From: Schistosoma mansoni
Taxonomy: Eukaryota > Platyhelminthes > Trematoda > Strigeidida > Schistosomatidae
DNA length: 64,000 nucleotides
Direction: 5' to 3'
NCBI RefSeq assembly: GCF_000237925.1
Contig: NC_031502.1
Coordinates: forward strand, 49,701,283 to 49,765,282
This document shows positions 11,601-26,600 of this stretch, one piece after another. Below the pieces are notes generated by a model that was not told the DNA's origin, ran no database searches, and was given only the letters and a program-made list of their open reading frames with translations. The translations under genes were made by a program, and so were the position numbers. Numbering within the stretch: position 1 is the first letter of the stretch; each line of letters opens with the position of its first letter.

Positions 11601-14600
11601 CAAATGGAATCCAGTTTTGAGTGTGTTGCGTTTAACCCATAGATTGATCATTGAGGTCATTTATACCAATCCCAATCTATGGTTTGAGAAAGTCGATGTG
11701 ACTAAACACGGACCACAGCGGTGTATATGTTTCTCACACTTGTTACTCTCTAATTTTATTTTTGACTTACTGAACTATACATTCACAAGTTTTATTTGAC
11801 CACTGCGAATTGTATGCTTAATTTAACACCTTTATCAACGATTATGCCACATTTTTCTTAACGTATTGAAAATAGATGTAAGATTGATAAATGCTGCTGA
11901 GATCTACAATTGTACGTTTGATACGACAGGTAGATCGGTAAGAATTAGCTAACAGATAAGTGTTATTTTTAGCTGTTTGACGAAATAGAAAGTCTAAGAG
12001 AATATATATATATAGCAATTGGATACATACCCATTTACAATTAGGATATTGTTGCGTCAATAGACTGTTTTCTGGATTATACAACAAATCATCTTTCTGT
12101 TCAATTCTCATATTTAAACCATGCCAGAGAACTTCAGTTAAATGTGGCATAATTGGATGAAATATGTGAATGCCGGTCATTAGACAAAGGTATAAGATAT
12201 GCAAAGAATTAGTGTTGGATGGTGTAGAACCTAGATGAACAAGAAAGAAAGGAAATTGTTAAACATGAGGATAATAACAATGAACCATATGAAAGTAGCG
12301 TATTATTCTTTATTTTTATCAAAATAACAAACTTTATATTTTTAATAGATATACTAATGATGTTAAATTTGGCAGGTGTGTGAGTATGTATTCGTTCGTC
12401 TTCAAAACTAGTAACTCTGTTCAATTCAAAGTCTTTTAAAAAATGCTAGGTTTAATACGTTAAAGAAAATACTTTTGAAACCATAAAAGATCATTATATT
12501 CAAAACCCATTCTCTCCCGTTCTCTCTCACTTTAACGACCTGAAGAGTTGTTGTTTGTGGGTAAGTCAGTTAACGTTTACCTAATTTACAGATATAAATA
12601 AAAAGAATGTTGTATTATGGTATCGTTTATTTTTAAATCGTAAACATATATTGTATCGAAATGTATTTTGGTTAGCGGAAACAATGTTAACATGGATTGA
12701 ATGATATGTTGCTAAGTTACAACGTATAAATACTCAAAAATATATTTCTTGTTATATTCATTAGAATAGAATAAGGTATATTTCATTAATTCTATACTGA
12801 AATAATCTTGATAATTATGGACAAAACAACAAAATATCAACTAAAAAGTCAGTCATAAGAAACATAAAACTTAGAACATATGTGGATCAGTTGAAGTTAC
12901 CACAAAACATCAATATAACGAGATGAGATTATTCAATAAAGGAAGGCATTTTATCCAACATCTCCAACCGTTGGTTACGATAGTGCTGCTTGCTTTAACC
13001 AGTCAACTTGCACCTATTAACACATAGCTCATATCAACAATCAATGATTTCATAAACTGAAGATATGTTCTGATTTCGCTACTCCTAGCTCTCTTCAAAC
13101 TTACTCCTCCTACACTAACTAAATTCACACGATCACGCTGGCGGTTATTGAAGTACCTACCTAAGTTCAGTTCTTTCCATTTCTTATGATTTAAGCTTAT
13201 TAATTTTCTGTAACTTAGACAGAATAAACATTGATTATTGATGGTATATTTATGCTAAATTGACTATGATCTAACTCAAACACTTAAATTCTAATGATAA
13301 ACAAGTAATTAGACATGTTTTTAGGACATTTGTTTTTATTGAAAATTCATTGACTAAATTTTAAATAGTACAACTAATCATGAGGGCTAATTTTAGTATT
13401 AAAAAAAAACTGATATCATGGATTCACAATAACAAAAATCTCATTATAGAGAAACTTGTCAATATTTTGTTATTAGATTATTATATTGAAATAATACCTA
13501 CTTTTTAAACTAGCTCTATACAAGAACAGTGACTGAAATTCTAATGAAATATCACTTGCAATCGGAATTAAACTGAAAATTCTAAACTATCAGCTCAATA
13601 TTCTATCAAGCGAATTAATTGACTAGAAGGTTGACGTATTGCAATGAAATCTACATTTATTCTTCTATTATTAAGTTTTGCGATCGGTAGCTTATTAATG
13701 AATACAGAGAATTATTTACTTTGTATTGGTTGTTTGAATCTCATTGATGTTTAGGACTGCTACCAGTCAATTTCTTTTGGCATATGTGCATTTTGTGCGG
13801 ATCGCATTAAAATTGCTACTAGGTCACAAGTACCATAAACAAATATGAATGGTGGTTAGTAATGAAATCCAGGACCTACGTTTCATCCAATTCGGTACTC
13901 GACAGCTGGATGTATCTACAACTGAGTTGATGTTCACTCTGGGACTCTAATCTAGAAGCATTCGCTTCAAACGCCATCACGTTATATGACCAGCTATGGA
14001 GTTCCTATTGCATAAACCAGTGGTTATCTGAACTCACTAGATAAGTGGGTAACGCCATGTCGTTTGAAGCGAGCAGTACTGGGTTGGATTCCCAGAGTGA
14101 ACATCAACTCAGATGTATGTACATCCAGCTGACGAGTCCCAAATAGGACGGAAAGCATGTCCTGGATTCCACTGTTAGTCACAATGCATCTTTGTTTATG
14201 ATCGAGAGTTTAGTGTCATCAAATGAGTTATTAATTCGGATTATTAATAAACCATTTAAAATGTTGTTAAATAATCACCTTCATTTTTAATTACTTCTAG
14301 GTAAATGGAACATAGATCATTCAACCACCAATTTTGCATTCCTTTGACACCATGATGAAATGACCATTTTAAATCTTCATTATCAAAATCGACTCTAAAC
14401 TTGTGATTACCAGTTTGAATCTTATTTTCTCCATGATCAATGTCTTTAGGATCTGTCCATGATGAGTTGATTAAATGAATTAATCGACATAATTTATGTA
14501 TAATCCATATATCAAACAACCTTAGTTGCTGTAACATAAGAGTAAAAATAAACAATTAGAAGAAAATCTATTCCAGTTCATCATAATACGATAAATAAAA

Positions 14601-17600
14601 TTTCTACAAATAAAAATTGGACTGAAAATTTAAAAAGCATATACCTCTACTTATTGGTACCCAAGACCTTCTAAATTAGATAAACCAAGTCTACGTCATA
14701 GGAATGCACCAGTTACAACCATATTTCAATGATAAAATTAAGACGAGAGTAAATTAGATAAAAAAGATACATAGTTCTATTTTGATTGTCAATTTGAAGT
14801 TATTTATGTCTATCAAACTGATAAACGATCTTAACATCTTAACTTTAGCTAAACACGAAAGAGCATCAATTTCACTAAATGTTACTCTTCAGGTTTTATA
14901 ATTAACCATAAGAACTGATAGACAAAATGACCATGTGAGAACCACTAGAATCTATTCTACTTGACTACTTTTTATAAATAACCTCAGATGTGGATTCAAT
15001 TCGCATGAAAAGCATTGGTTTCTTCATAATTAAAAATACATCTTGGGTTCGAATCTCGCGAGTGCGGGATCGTGGATGAGCACTGCCGAGGAGTCCCATA
15101 ATAGGACGAAACGGCCGTACAGTGCTTCCAGGTTTTCCATGGTGGTCTAGCTTCAATTGACCCATGATTTCAACTACGAAAATACTAAATTCTCCACAAA
15201 ACCCCTTCTGATAAATATCACTTAGCATAAACTTTTGGTGCAAGTCTTCCTGTTGATATTGTGTTTTTGCTTAATTCTACTTCCAACTGCTTTCAAAAAC
15301 CGATATACATAGTATTTCTAGAATGAAATATAAAACCAAACAAATCAATAAAACTGTGAATATGTTACTGACTGAGTGATTAGAAAGTTCATTTTATTGT
15401 ATTGTTAGCGTGGAAATTGTTTTGAATAAAAATTTACGCAGATATAATAATTGATCTAATCAACAACAAAAAACAGAAATTGTAAGATTAATTTTTGAAA
15501 TTGACACTACATACATCACCAATAAGTTTCAATGTAGTAAGTAGTCACCCTAATGATGAGTTTAGGACTAAGATCAGCTTAATATGTGTATATGGTTATC
15601 GAGTATGAAGAATCGGTAAATTTTGTTACATAAAAAATGTTTTCCAATCCAATCGGGATCAAATTAACAAAATGATAGTTTAATTCTAGAAAAAAATGTT
15701 TTGGCAACGGTTTTACCTAGAAAAACGATAACTGTTAACATCAAGTTGGTCAAACGTTGATTGCTAGTCTGTTATTATTACACACCAAAATTACTTATAA
15801 ATGTTTCTACATAGACCAACAATCTTTAATAATAATAATAATACCCATAGTAATAACTAACCTTTCCTTTACTTAATCCTCCTACAAAATCTATCCACTG
15901 GGTACCAAGTGATTTATGATGTATGGTTGAAACTGATTGAAATACATCTTGTTTCTTAAGTTGAATCGAAACAAAACGAGCTGTTTGCCACATCTATAGA
16001 AAAAAACAATTGTATATTGAAGCTCTGGGTTCATCGCTATAATGAAACAATACTTCGTACGAAAATATTTTGATAACTACATCTGGTTTCTCAAAACTTT
16101 CACAAACTCGATACTTAGGGACTAGGTCTTTATAGTTTAGTGAAATAGAATTCATGACCTAGATTTTCACAACTTTTAATTTTTACGAAATCACAAATTT
16201 TCGCAGATAATTAGCAAAAACTAACATAAATAATCAATGGATCCATAATAAGATGAAATAATCCCTTTAAAATACATAGTTTGTGGTAAAATGACAATTT
16301 TGTTGAAAACATGGTGTTCATGTAAGATGGTATAGATCTTTATGAGTTATTCATTTACAACTCAATAAAAATGTAATACTCTGTTAACTATCAATTAAAT
16401 TACGGACACATTAATCCCTTCATTTCAGACTAATCAACATGATGTATTGTTATAGCAGTTATATACGTACCAGAATATAAATGGGGTGTAGCCGCTCACA
16501 GAATGATGGTTACTAAAGTAGTCGGACGTTTAAAAGAAAAACAAATATGCAAATCAATCATAACGTCCTACATCATACTTGCTTGACTGAAACTAAGGCG
16601 TTGTACACATGTCGTATTTTTATAAACCAGGGTTGTGATCATAAAAAGTTGAAAAAACACTAACAAAAGTTATCCCAGGAATTTGTGAGTTTTAATACTA
16701 GTCGAAATTATTTGAACTAAATATATCCTGCTCATCATATAGAGATATGGAAGTTTGTTGTAAATTACGACTTTCAAAACACCTAATAATAAATTTTGAT
16801 ATGGTATGGGATTATTTTTCTGGCTTTCTATAGGGATACATTCTAAAAACGAAGATTACGATTAACTATTAAATTTCTGAAGGAGTCGCTAAGAAGTGAC
16901 ACAGAATGTCAGATCTTCTTGTTGATTTACTCAAAACACAGTTAGATTAAATGAGAAACCTACATTATCAGGATTAACACAAACTTTCAGCTATTCCACC
17001 TTTTGTAATTAAAACTCAAGGACAATAACTCAGCCTAAATTAATCTAAAGACTAATAAGTTATCAGTTTAAACTCTTGTTTCATTCATAAATTACATTGA
17101 AATTAACAGGGTTACATTGTGCTATCTTGAATCTATCGAAATAATTAGAAAACTAAATCATAAAAACTTAGAATTACATTTTACCTTATTACAGAATTTC
17201 CTCATTTCCAATACAGTATTCTCATCAAAATTAATATGTGACTGAGATAATTGATGAGTTAATAATGCAGCTCTTAAAGCATCTGCACCTAATACTTGAA
17301 TTGATGATCCAACAGTTTCCTGAAAGAACAGTAAAAGATACGTAATGTGTAAATAGTTTAACGACAAAACAAAACAAGAGAAACACAAAACCGTACATCA
17401 AGTTTTAAAAAAAGAGCAACTGATTCAATTTGCCTTCAATCGAACTTGTCATATTCATAAGAAAGATATAAAATGGGGAATAATTTAAGCAAATTATATT
17501 AAACAGATGATGACGTTTATACTAGCTTGGTGTAAGATAATTGCCAAAACAGAACATTCATGTACTCGGGTTTGAACAATGCTGTATCTATGTAGTGGAT

Positions 17601-20600
17601 AGTAATACTGGTAAAATGGTTAATAAACGTTGAACTATCATTTAATTAAAAAAGATGTGAAATATTTAACGCAACAAAATTAATTCTCAATAAATAAAAC
17701 GAATGAAGCAAGAAATAATTAAAATAACCCATAGTGTCATTGAATAAGAATAAAGAGAATTCAGCGAAGAGCATTTTCTTTTCGACAGAATCATTTACTC
17801 AAGCTGTACATTCGTATATACATGAAAAATATATGATTAGCACGTAATCTCATTTGTTATGTATTCTCGAATCAATTTATAATGCAATCTTTCCTAGCCT
17901 CCTATAGACATATATTTTCCATATAACTACACATACGGAAGTACAGCTTAAGTAAAGGATTTCGTCGAAAAAGAAATCTTCGCTGAATTCTCTTTTCCTT
18001 ATTAAATAAGAAGTAATTTATAATCTTTTATTATTAATTATTAAATCAACATTATTTATTCTTTGTTTTTCTACTTCGAAATACGATAAAATTTTATTAT
18101 AATCAGTGATATATATATACAAGTATACCGCCATATATTTGTCTTCCAAAATCTAAGTAATAATGATAATAATATTAATATTTTTACAAAGAACCAAAGA
18201 TCTCGAACCACTCCACGGTAGTGGTGGCGGAGGAGGAGGAGGAGTATTCCACTTGAATGATTGTTTCAAGGATATAATCAACAAATCTAATAAAATAATA
18301 AAATTATTATTGGTAAAAAATTTTGAAGAAAGCAAGTTATTTTTGGAACTTAATAAATAAAATATGAACAATGCACAGTAACTACATCTAACAACATCTA
18401 GTAATATGAAAAAAAAAATTAATTTCTGAAAAGCAGAATAAAAATTCAGTAGAAATAATTATGAAAAAAGCGTAAAGATCTGAGAAAATGGACAGAAGAA
18501 ATGACATTCAGTGAGATATAAAACAAAAGAATAAAAAAATAGGTTTATTACAGTTAATTTAATTTTACAATCGTTAATTACAATAACAATAATAATGATA
18601 ACAAATCATTTCTAATTACAATTCTAAGAAGTAATTAGTTTAAGGGTCAATATGTTTGATTTTTAACCACTAAGTGCTTGATTCGAACCTCGCTTCATCT
18701 ACTTCTGTTAAGGCAACTAGGGGGTTTCGTTGTGATTTACATTTAGAGTATGATTTATATCCAATCACCTGGTGGTGAGTGACCTAATCTATTTGTTTAT
18801 ATAGTTGGAAATAGGTAGTATTATTGAAAGCATTATACATATATTAGATCGAAGATCGGTTGGTTTATCAATAAAAGTAACGAGAAATTTAGAATAAAAC
18901 AACTTTGATGGTGACGAAAATTTTTGTTCAAAAGAATAAAAATAAAATGGGGAAAAGAGAGAGAGAAGAAAAACTAAAACATCAAAGGCGAAATGGAAGA
19001 TAAAAAGTGATAAGAAAAAGGTAGTTTGAGAGTCAGATCCACAAACTATTATGTTCATAGTTTACTACTCATCGTTGGTCAATACTAAATGTAGAAGCAT
19101 TGAAAACTGAGGGATACTTCATATCCAATTCCTATTGATCTTTAATGTATTAAATCTATTTATAGATACGTTACCATTGAACTTCGAAGCCTTTCTAATT
19201 CCATGTCGTTTGTCTTTTGAGATTATTTTAAATCTATACTTCAGTGAAGTTAAAAGTTACCTACAATTACATAACTTTAGATTATATATCTCAAAAAACG
19301 TCATGCAAATGTACTACCTACTTATACAGTTAAAAATCTAATAAAACAAGGTTTTGATGATTCTACCATGTTGAGTAAAATATAGTAATAATTTACCTTT
19401 GGAAGGTTTCCAATTCCATGAATTATTTTCAATGGATTCACTGAATTGTTTTTACTTTTAGACATTTTTTGACCAGTTGAATCGCACACCAAACCATGTA
19501 AAATGACCTTGTTTTATTGGAAAGTAATATTGATTAAGTAAATTATTATCGAATGATAATTGTCAGTATAGGGTTGTGGAGATTGTTGAGTTCCATTAAA
19601 ATAATGAACCGATCAATGTTCAACTGTGTCGGGTGTGAGACAGTTATCCCCCGAGGTCAATGAAAGATGGTCACACGCGATCGTGGATTGACTGAATTTA
19701 GACATTGACATCGTACGTTGCCGGTTTAGTGGTTAAAGGGTTAAGCGTTCACGCACGAGACCGGATCTCCTGGGTTAGATTCCCGTACCCTGAGTCGTGG
19801 ATACGTGTTACTGACGAACCACATACTAGGACGAAACGGCCGTCCACTGCTTCTACGTTTTCAATGGTCTAACACCGATCGTTTCATGATCTGAATGAAA
19901 CTTAACAATCTCCACAATCCTATACTGATAAAGTATTAAGAATGTATTATATAGTGAAGCATATCAACAGAACTCATCATTTAAGCTAAGTTAGTTTACC
20001 AGTTTTTTATCCAATTCATCTGTCCGTCATGATATAGACTATTTGTAACAATAATACTGGTAAACTAAAACTATTATATCAGAATGAATTGAACGACCAA
20101 CTTTATAACATCAATAAGCAATTATTCAAGATGTATCTGACATATAAAAAAGAGTAGAATATTAAAAACATTATTTAGATGTCAGGTGGTTGTAAGTAAT
20201 CTGCAAAATTCTGAAACGAGGTTCCGCGCTAGTCCGCACTCGACAGTAAGGCATACCTTGGGTTTTAAAGTACTAATGGTCCAAGTAAGGTAAACAGTAT
20301 AACCCAGCTGCGACGTTTGAGATATACAGGTTGTCACTAGCATCCTGTAGAACGGAGATATTTACATAATGTTGGCGCCGAGTCACTTATAGGCAGTTAT
20401 CTGTTTTATAACTTGATCGGCACTGAGAATTGGAAAAATATTATATTAATCACTACTATTTAGTGATTAATCACTATAACTACTGTTTACCTGATGACAG
20501 CTCAGTATTATCATTAATCTGAATTGATAACAAAACATGGACCATGTGAATAAATCGATCTACTCTAACAAAATCATCCAAATCAAATATAAATAAGTAT

Positions 20601-23600
20601 GTTAATGTTATTTTTTAAACAAAAACTTTTGTTTCGAGTAATCCACTTCATTTCAACGATATTGAACAACCAGTATGAATTGAGTTTGTTTTTCTTCTCC
20701 AGTTCTTTCAATTCACGTTGAGTTATGGAAATCTCACAATAGGATAGTATATTTCACATAAAATTGACTAGCATTTGATGATGATTGATGGATAATGATA
20801 ATGATAAATATAAAAATTTACACAAACGAAAGGATAGTTTATCCTAAATACTCAGCTATTCTAATCAATACATAAAAATAAATGATGACCAACAATTAAG
20901 CTGATCGATTTTCGATGTACATACAGTTTTAAATGGAACTTGTCCTGTTAGAAATATACCAAGCATAACCATACGAGCAATCCAAAAGAATAATATATCC
21001 TGTCCACTTTCTAATAAACGCAGAGGATAGAAACGTTGTTCTTTGGTCTAAAGTAAGAATACACATATATATAAGTACAGATGAAGTATTGAAAAATTTT
21101 CATAACAGTAATAATGAATTATAATCTAGAAACAAATGTACATGAATTGTTAAAGAAGAAGCGATTGATAAACAACAACAATGGACAATGATAAAAGTTT
21201 ACTTTGAAGGGATATGCGTGAAGATGGAATTTCATCGATCGAAATTTGTAATGCACTTCCTATTACAATAAATAATTTGACATCGATGTCATCAATACAA
21301 AGTTTGTTTTTTTGACCTAAGTTTTCTATGTATGTAAGGTGTATATTTAATTTGGTTTTTCACCTGTTAATTAGAAAGTATAGAAACAGAGTCTATAGAT
21401 TTATGTCGGCTACATATAAAAAATTTACTTGGCCAAAGATGTTAATCATCTCACTTGCTCAAGTGGTTAATAAGGAGATTTTTAACTCATAGCTAATATT
21501 AACACAAACAATGAAGACTTGTTTCTGATTGTGAAGTATAAACTACTAAAAACGAACTCAAAGAGCAAAACATAATCGGTAGATAATTGAATCAAATCTA
21601 TAAACCATATGAACAAATTATTATTGATGAAATATATGTCAGTATGATGAAGTACACAGGTGATATGGAGATTTTTTTTTAGATCGAATTAGTCAGAGAA
21701 AGGTTCAAACCTAAGATCAAAGGTTTTTAGATGCTCACCATCTAACTCCATTATGATGTTGATGAAATATAAATCCTACTTAAACCGTACATATTCTGTA
21801 GACAAATCTCGCTGGTAACAACGTGAATATAAAACGTTGAATACGAGTACTTCGGATGTTTCATACATACAGACAAATAAAGAGGTAAGAAGCGAAGATT
21901 TCAAATGTGCCTACTCAAAATATTACTCACTGAAAGAGTTGATATAATTCAAGATAAATAATGCATAGTGAGATAAGGAAACAAGCATTGTATAAAATAA
22001 TGAATTTATAGACACACACTAAAATACATGAGATTTGTAAGTGTAGGACTACAAAGACAAAAATCTAAGCAGTATATGTGCTGAAGGTCAAAATTTCCTA
22101 GGTAAAGAATAAAGTTATTAGAAAGGAAAGAAGTGATTCAGTAGTCATATGCTGTCTGGATCTGTTCAAAAAATCAGGATCAGTCATGTGGGTGTGTAAT
22201 AGAAGTCACAACACATTCATAAAAGCAATGCTTCAATTACAAAGAGCTATAGTGGAAAATAAATACAGTATTTACTAAATGATTTTTAAACATATTATTA
22301 CATAATTTGTAACTATCACTATATAATAAACTTACATCATTTGGCCAACCAAATACTGAAAATGGTAATAGTGCAGAACTGAACCAAGTATCTAAAACAT
22401 CCGGATCTGTAAAAAACAAACAACAATAAGTTGAAAAATCAAGAAAACATTTGGAGATTTATGTACAAAAATTAGCGGATATTTCAGTTTCTTGTAATAT
22501 AGTTCTAAACAATAATGAATATATTTTTGTAATATCCCAACGAGTAGAAAATTATATTTCTGACGTTTCGTAACTTAATGTGGGTTACCTCTTCAGAGTA
22601 AATTAAAGAAACAAAATAAAATTAACACAAGTTTAAATTGTACAAAGGAAACGATGTAGAATATTTTTAGTTCATTCAAAATCGCAATAGGTTTAAGCCT
22701 TTCGAAGTCATGTTCTTTTTGATCAAGGTGATTTTGTATGACATCTATGTATTTGTGTGTATGAAGGTGACTTACATGAAGTCACGAAACATCAGACATA
22801 CAATTTTCTACCCATTAGGATATAGAAAAAAAAATTATTACTAACTTTCTACCCAATGTCCAATTTATTTGAAAAACTATCAAGTCCAACTCTGACATTA
22901 GTTTTAAACAGTTGGATGAAAACCAAAAAATAAAGTATTTTTCAACTTAAATTTTATAATTTTCATCTCAACAAATTAAAGAATAAAACTATTGTGAAGA
23001 GAATCTAATTATTATTCAAAAAGTCTATACTGTCTAACTAAACGCGATGAATAAGCGAGTTCATTATATGGACTTCAGATTTTTTTCCTTTTGAAGCGTT
23101 TATAACCAAACAGCTTTTTTAAAAAAGTAAACAACTTGGCTTCGTCAATATTATAGTTAGAAAGCTTGAAGTGTATTGACTATCCTTTACAAAACAATTT
23201 CAAAAGAAACAAGTACATATGACAATCCATGTCGGGTAGAGACAGGTATCTACTTCCGACGATGGATGAAGGGTCGCGCGATATTATGGATCGATTGAAG
23301 TTAGACATTAACACCGTTGGATGCTAGCTCAGTGGACTAGAGGTTAAGCGTTCGCGTGCAAGACCGAAGGTTCTGGGTTTGAGTCATGCATACGCGCTGC
23401 GGAGGAGTCCCATACTAGTACGAAACGACCGTTTGATGCTTCCAGGTTTTCAATGGTGGCCTAGGCTAGATCGACTCATGAATTCCACAAATCCTCATTC
23501 TGATTAGAAAAACATGACAAATGTCAGGGAAAAATAGAATAATTTACGAAGAGAAATTACTGATAAGACATTTGATTTTGATTGACATCTTCGACATTGA

Positions 23601-26600
23601 TATTGATCATGAATACTGGACAACTGAATAACATTTCTTATAACAAAAAAGTCATTTCATACTGTAACTGTCAGATGATATTATTCATATTAACATAAAG
23701 GTTCTATTCTATTAAACAAAGATAATGAATAAATTAATGATAAAATTTCTAAAAAAAAAGTAACAATGAAATTTTCAATATATATATATATATATATCAC
23801 CTTGTATAAGCTGATAATCATTCGAGTGAAGTCCAGAATCAGTCAAAATGTTTACAGCTTCGTTAATTGAACGAGCTACAATCCACCGATCCGTATCATC
23901 ACAATCATTAGTTGATTTTGAGTTGGACGAAATAACCTTGACGTTAGACATAATAAGGGAAATAAAAGAAGAAACAACACTAATATTGATGAGAAATATA
24001 AGAATGGAATAGCTTACTTTTATATTTATTTATTTAAACACATAAATATTGGTACAAGGAAGCACCAGATATATATGCGCCATACAAATCTCATTCGATT
24101 TGCTTGAGGGCTGTGATACTGCCCAGGTGCCCGAACTGAAGCAGGTGGTTTTCTTAGGGGCCCACACTCGGAGCCTTTGACCGAAAGATCTGATCCACAA
24201 GTCAGTGGAGCATCGTGAGGAGATGCAGTCCCATGGTAGCCGTTGATCAACGATTGATTCGTACGCCATTTGTTCCCTCAGGATACTGGAGCCCATGTGC
24301 ACCATTGGTTTGGAATCAGGGTTTTCCAACTCCCCTAGGAGGACTCGCCTTGTCCACCAACCCGGTTAAAGCTCCGGACATTCGCTTTTCGTCCTCTCAC
24401 TTTTGTGAACAACACCCCCGCCACGAGAAGGCAGTGAGTAGGACTTCCCTGGCAGAGGCTATATATTCGCTGGTCATGTGAGAGCATTTCGAGAGGGAGA
24501 GCGGACTCTCCCCACTCTCGGCCGTACCAAGGCATTTGGGGGCGGAATAGCTTACAGACGTTTGTTTTAGATTTATAATAAGTTTGTGATGACTAGAATA
24601 ATTTAAAAGATTCTATATCATGCTACAGGTCTAAGAGTATGGTCAGTGTTGAAAAAATACCATCAATAAGAAATAGTTTGAAGTTCAAGAAAGTTTAAAA
24701 TTCTATTACCATCATAATTTGTAAAATTTAATGGTATATTTCAAGATATTATAGTATGCACGGATGAACTACCAAAACCATAAGAGTTATGGATAGAAAC
24801 ACGATTATTAGATCTAATCGATTTGTATGCTTAAATAAAACCATAGAACGTTATCTAGACGAGAATCTTATTAACAATAGATGACTGAACTACATGTGAT
24901 TTCGAATTTTTCACTTGGTCAAGATATAAATTCAAAGTTATGAAATTAATAACAAACTAATGGAGGGAAAACCAATACTTTCGCATAATGTTTTAATAAT
25001 TTCAACTGGTGAAAAAAACGATCTAGTGTATGTGCCTAGGAAACTAGTTGCCAATGTAAGTGGAATATAAGCTAAATGACATTACTTGAGTAAAATTAAC
25101 AAATTATAAACAGGTGAATATATAGAGTAGCTTACTGCCTATTAAGTTTAAGTGTAGTAAAACAGAATAAACATTTTTTTCTTGATAAAAAAAGGAAGAT
25201 GTCTTTCTACATAAGAAAGACATTGACTTAAACCATTCTGGTATCATGATTACAAATAAATAAGCCTATTTTGATATGTGATAAGCAGGTAGTCCAACGA
25301 GTTAAATGTAATAAATAATTTGTAATTAATGAAAAAGAAAACAATAGGAAGAATAAAGTAGTTATTCAATACAATTTTATTGTACTTAATTCTGAACAGT
25401 GAGATCGACTCAATTAAACTAACAATGAACTAATTACAAGTCAATTTTAATCTTGTGAATACTATATATGTATAATACATTCGTCGTCCCCTATGGAAGT
25501 TAAATTATCTAAATAATTTCACCTGAATAATTAGAATGAATTATTACAAACATGCGGATGATGGTCAAAATCGAAACCAAGATGTTTAGGACCCAAAAGA
25601 ACTTCTGCTTAACCTGGACCAATAGATGCACTTAAAAGTCATATTATAAGCTCATTAGCCAAAAGATAAACTTGGAAAAAACATTAAAAAGTGTCCCCAC
25701 TTTTTGTCTTCATGGGAGAATACATCTATCGAATAGTTTTATGAACAATTATGGATTACGACAAACACATAGATTATATCTGACAATACTTTAAACTGAT
25801 ATGAAACAAACATAATTATTGAATATGTCTCTGAGTCAATGATTTACAGTTTTAGGTTTGAGTAGCAAATGAATTCAGTTACCCGAAATTCATTTAGAAA
25901 GGACTTATGTTTGAGAAATATTAGGGAAAAAAGCTCATTCACATTTGTTGGATTTTTTCTGTTTACGTTTTTGACGACATTGGACAAAGATCGATCAGAG
26001 AACATGTGATAACTGAGGTATTGTAAGAAAATGGGTTATTCATTTTCTGTTTTATTCCAAGAAATTTAAAATATTGTTTGGAAATTCTATACTTTCATCA
26101 ACAACAAATCGACATCATTATTGGATTAAATGAGCACCTAAGTCATCAAGAACGATTTTGAGCCATGTCATTCCGAGTCTCTAGCCATTAATTACAATAA
26201 TCACGAGGACCACAACCAGGTAGTCTACACCAATATGACTCAGCCGTCAATGACTTCGGAGACGTCTTGGTATGGTTACACCTAGCTTTCTTCCAAACTA
26301 TTCTTATACCAGCAAACACTTAGTGGTTATGCATACGAAATACATATTCTTATCATCTCAGTTGGTTAAGATCCATCATCTCGTCAACCAATTTGTCATC
26401 CTTACTTAGAACGGTATGTTCAACCTTAATACTGCCCATTCGATAGCTCAAAAATATACAAGCGATGTTTAGAAGATATCTAGTCTAGTAACGAATGGCG
26501 ATATAAATAAAGTATGCTATTTGGATTGACTTGACAATCCATTTGATCTATAAGTTGTTGGACAGTTTGAATATGTATGGAACAGCCAATAATAAGGTAC

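Noticed and set aside
18163-18371. small genes on both strands with glycine or proline runs
   Set aside because: Explained by the GGA-rich purine tract; no other coding signs.
24026-24535. overlapping open frames as genes
   Set aside because: They lie in Family D and no frame is kept among its four copies.
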